From: JBMNOU01 sp050943215
GTDB lineage: Bacteria > Bacillota > Clostridia > Christensenellales > SZUA-584
Assembly: GCA_050943215.1 (NCBI GenBank)
Contig: JBMNOU010000046.1
Location: 1-13,561, forward strand
DNA: 13,561 bases
Direction: 5' to 3'
The notes below the pieces were generated by a model. That model made no database searches. It was not told the DNA's origin and saw nothing but the letters and a program-made list of their open reading frames with translations. This document shows positions 12,594 through 13,561 of this stretch, in pieces. The position numbers and the translations under genes were made by a program. Every line of letters starts with the position of its first letter. Positions within the stretch are counted from its first letter, which is position 1.

Positions 12594-13517
12594 ATGAAAA
12601 AAGTTTTATTAATAATTATTTTATTGATTGCTATAACTGGGCTTTGTGCATGCGGGGGAATGCAGGATTACACTGAAACAAAGCCGAGTGAGCTAATCCA
12701 AAAAGAGCATCCTGATACAAATAGTGTGGTTGCATTTGAAAGGGTGGATATCGATGATTTACCGCCAGATATTAAGGGTTCCATACAGCAGAAAAACAAT
12801 GAAAGAGGGTGTAAATTGCTGGACTCTTCGGACAAAAGCCAGTATCTGGTCGTGTATGCTGGTGAAAAACCAACCGAAGGATATGGTATAGAAATAACGC
12901 AGATCGTTGATAATAACGGAATGGCTAATGTAACGATTGCCGAAACAACTCCGAAAAAAGGGGATATGGTTGCCCAGGTGTTGACTTACCCAATGGACAT
13001 TGTCAGATTGTTAACGCGAATCAGCGGTGCCGTCAATCTGATATCGGTTGAAGCCTGCAAAGAAGCGATTGCGCAAAGCGGAAGCCACCAGATCGTCGCG
13101 TCGGTTTCGACAATGGGATACATTCAATGTGAATATATTGGGCTGATTGGTAGCAATACGATTAAAGTTTTAGCAGAGGATAATACAATGGTATTCAGGT
13201 TGACGGAAACGACAAAAGAGCTGGTTTCTGCAATCAGTATAGGGGATATTATCGGTATTGATTATCAGCAAAATGAACAAGGGGATAACTTCGCACTTGG
13301 TTTTAGCCAAAAATCTATCACCGCAGTTTATCAGGGACAGATGGATCCGCATTCTATTGAGGTAATTAAGGATGATAAACCACTTGCTATCCAGTTAACC
13401 GGAAATGCTCTCCAACAGGTTGGGGAACTCGAGACCGGTGATATCATTAAAATTATTTATTCAGAGAATGAGTACGGGCAGATGGTTGCAAGTGAATTGA
13501 TCAGAATTGAAAAATAA
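12594..13517 (+). CDS. PrcB_C-domain lipoprotein with two C-terminal beta-rich repeats
   Basis: 307 residues with AAAGGAGG seven bases before the ATG. A lipoprotein signal ends at LCAC (Cys20), followed by GG, so the protein should be anchored outside the membrane. Residues about 84-140 match the PrcB C-terminal domain: YLVVYAGEKPTEGYGIEI, a short beta stretch, then ETTPKKGDMVAQVLTYP. PrcB is known as the partner of the PrtP (dentilisin) protease in Treponema; in Firmicutes the domain is common in lipoproteins of unknown role. Residues about 174-237 and 243-305 are two related units, each ending in a GDII-I-Y pattern followed by an N-Q/Y-G turn, and look like small beta barrels. No protease is adjacent. 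A decayed relative lies just upstream. Confidence 0.85.
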   Translation: MKKVLLIIILLIAITGLCACGGMQDYTETKPSELIQKEHPDTNSVVAFERVDIDDLPPDIKGSIQQKNNERGCKLLDSSDKSQYLVVYAGEKPTEGYGIEITQIVDNNGMANVTIAETTPKKGDMVAQVLTYPMDIVRLLTRISGAVNLISVEACKEAIAQSGSHQIVASVSTMGYIQCEYIGLIGSNTIKVLAEDNTMVFRLTETTKELVSAISIGDIIGIDYQQNEQGDNFALGFSQKSITAVYQGQMDPHSIEVIKDDKPLAIQLTGNALQQVGELETGDIIKIIYSENEYGQMVASELIRIEK

Positions 13518-13538
13518 AGGGTATTCTTATACCCTTTT
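13517..13538 (+). terminator. Terminator after the PrcB_C lipoprotein
   Basis: AAGGGTAT (13517-13524) pairs with ATACCCTT (13529-13536) around a TCTT loop, with TT following. The stem begins at the last base of the stop codon. Confidence 0.75.
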
Positions 13539-13561
13539 CGTCTTTTATTAAAGATTACTTT

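Overview
The window looks like chromosomal DNA from a low-to-mid GC Gram-positive anaerobe, probably of the class Clostridia. The grounds are AGGAGG-type ribosome binding sites, TTGxxx-17-TATAAT promoters, U-tailed terminators, Gram-positive style lipoproteins, c-di-GMP-I riboswitches and InlB-type B-repeats. No rRNA, tRNA, CRISPR array or intact mobile element was found, and the species cannot be named from this sequence.

Layout. The left edge (3-1874) is the C-terminal part of a large surface protein made of near-identical 61-residue B-repeats, with a membrane anchor and its own terminator. After a gene-poor gap comes the most interesting region (2220-3489): a strong promoter, two c-di-GMP-I (GEMM) riboswitch aptamers in tandem with an intrinsic terminator between them, then a transglutaminase-like lipoprotein whose Shine-Dalgarno overlaps the second aptamer. 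A 526-bp gap without a recognisable gene follows. A divergent pair comes next: a CapA-family exported protein on the minus strand (4016-5281) and an S9-family serine peptidase lipoprotein on the plus strand (5450-7462), each with a good promoter in the shared 170-bp spacer. Then, all on the plus strand: a COG2509-type FAD dehydrogenase (7621-9000), a ferritin-like diiron protein (9101-9631), a short-chain dehydrogenase (9811-10722), a six-helix membrane diguanylate cyclase with intact GGDEF and RxxD inhibitory site (10776-11906), a 30-residue peptide with eight cysteines (12046-12138), a decayed PrcB_C-type fragment (about 12279-12422), and an intact PrcB_C-domain lipoprotein (12594-13517) with two C-terminal beta-rich repeats.

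How the parts fit. Most genes have their own promoter or terminator, so this is a run of small transcription units rather than one operon. Two themes recur. One is the cell envelope: a repeat surface protein, three clear lipoproteins and a CapA-like exported protein. The other is c-di-GMP: a cyclase that should make it and a double riboswitch that should sense it. Base pairing read by eye suggests that aptamer 1 controls transcription through a terminator and aptamer 2 controls translation by hiding the ribosome site, both as OFF switches. That two-stage arrangement, the unrecognised Cys/Trp/His/Arg-rich micropeptide and the decayed PrcB_C paralogue are the points most worth a second look.
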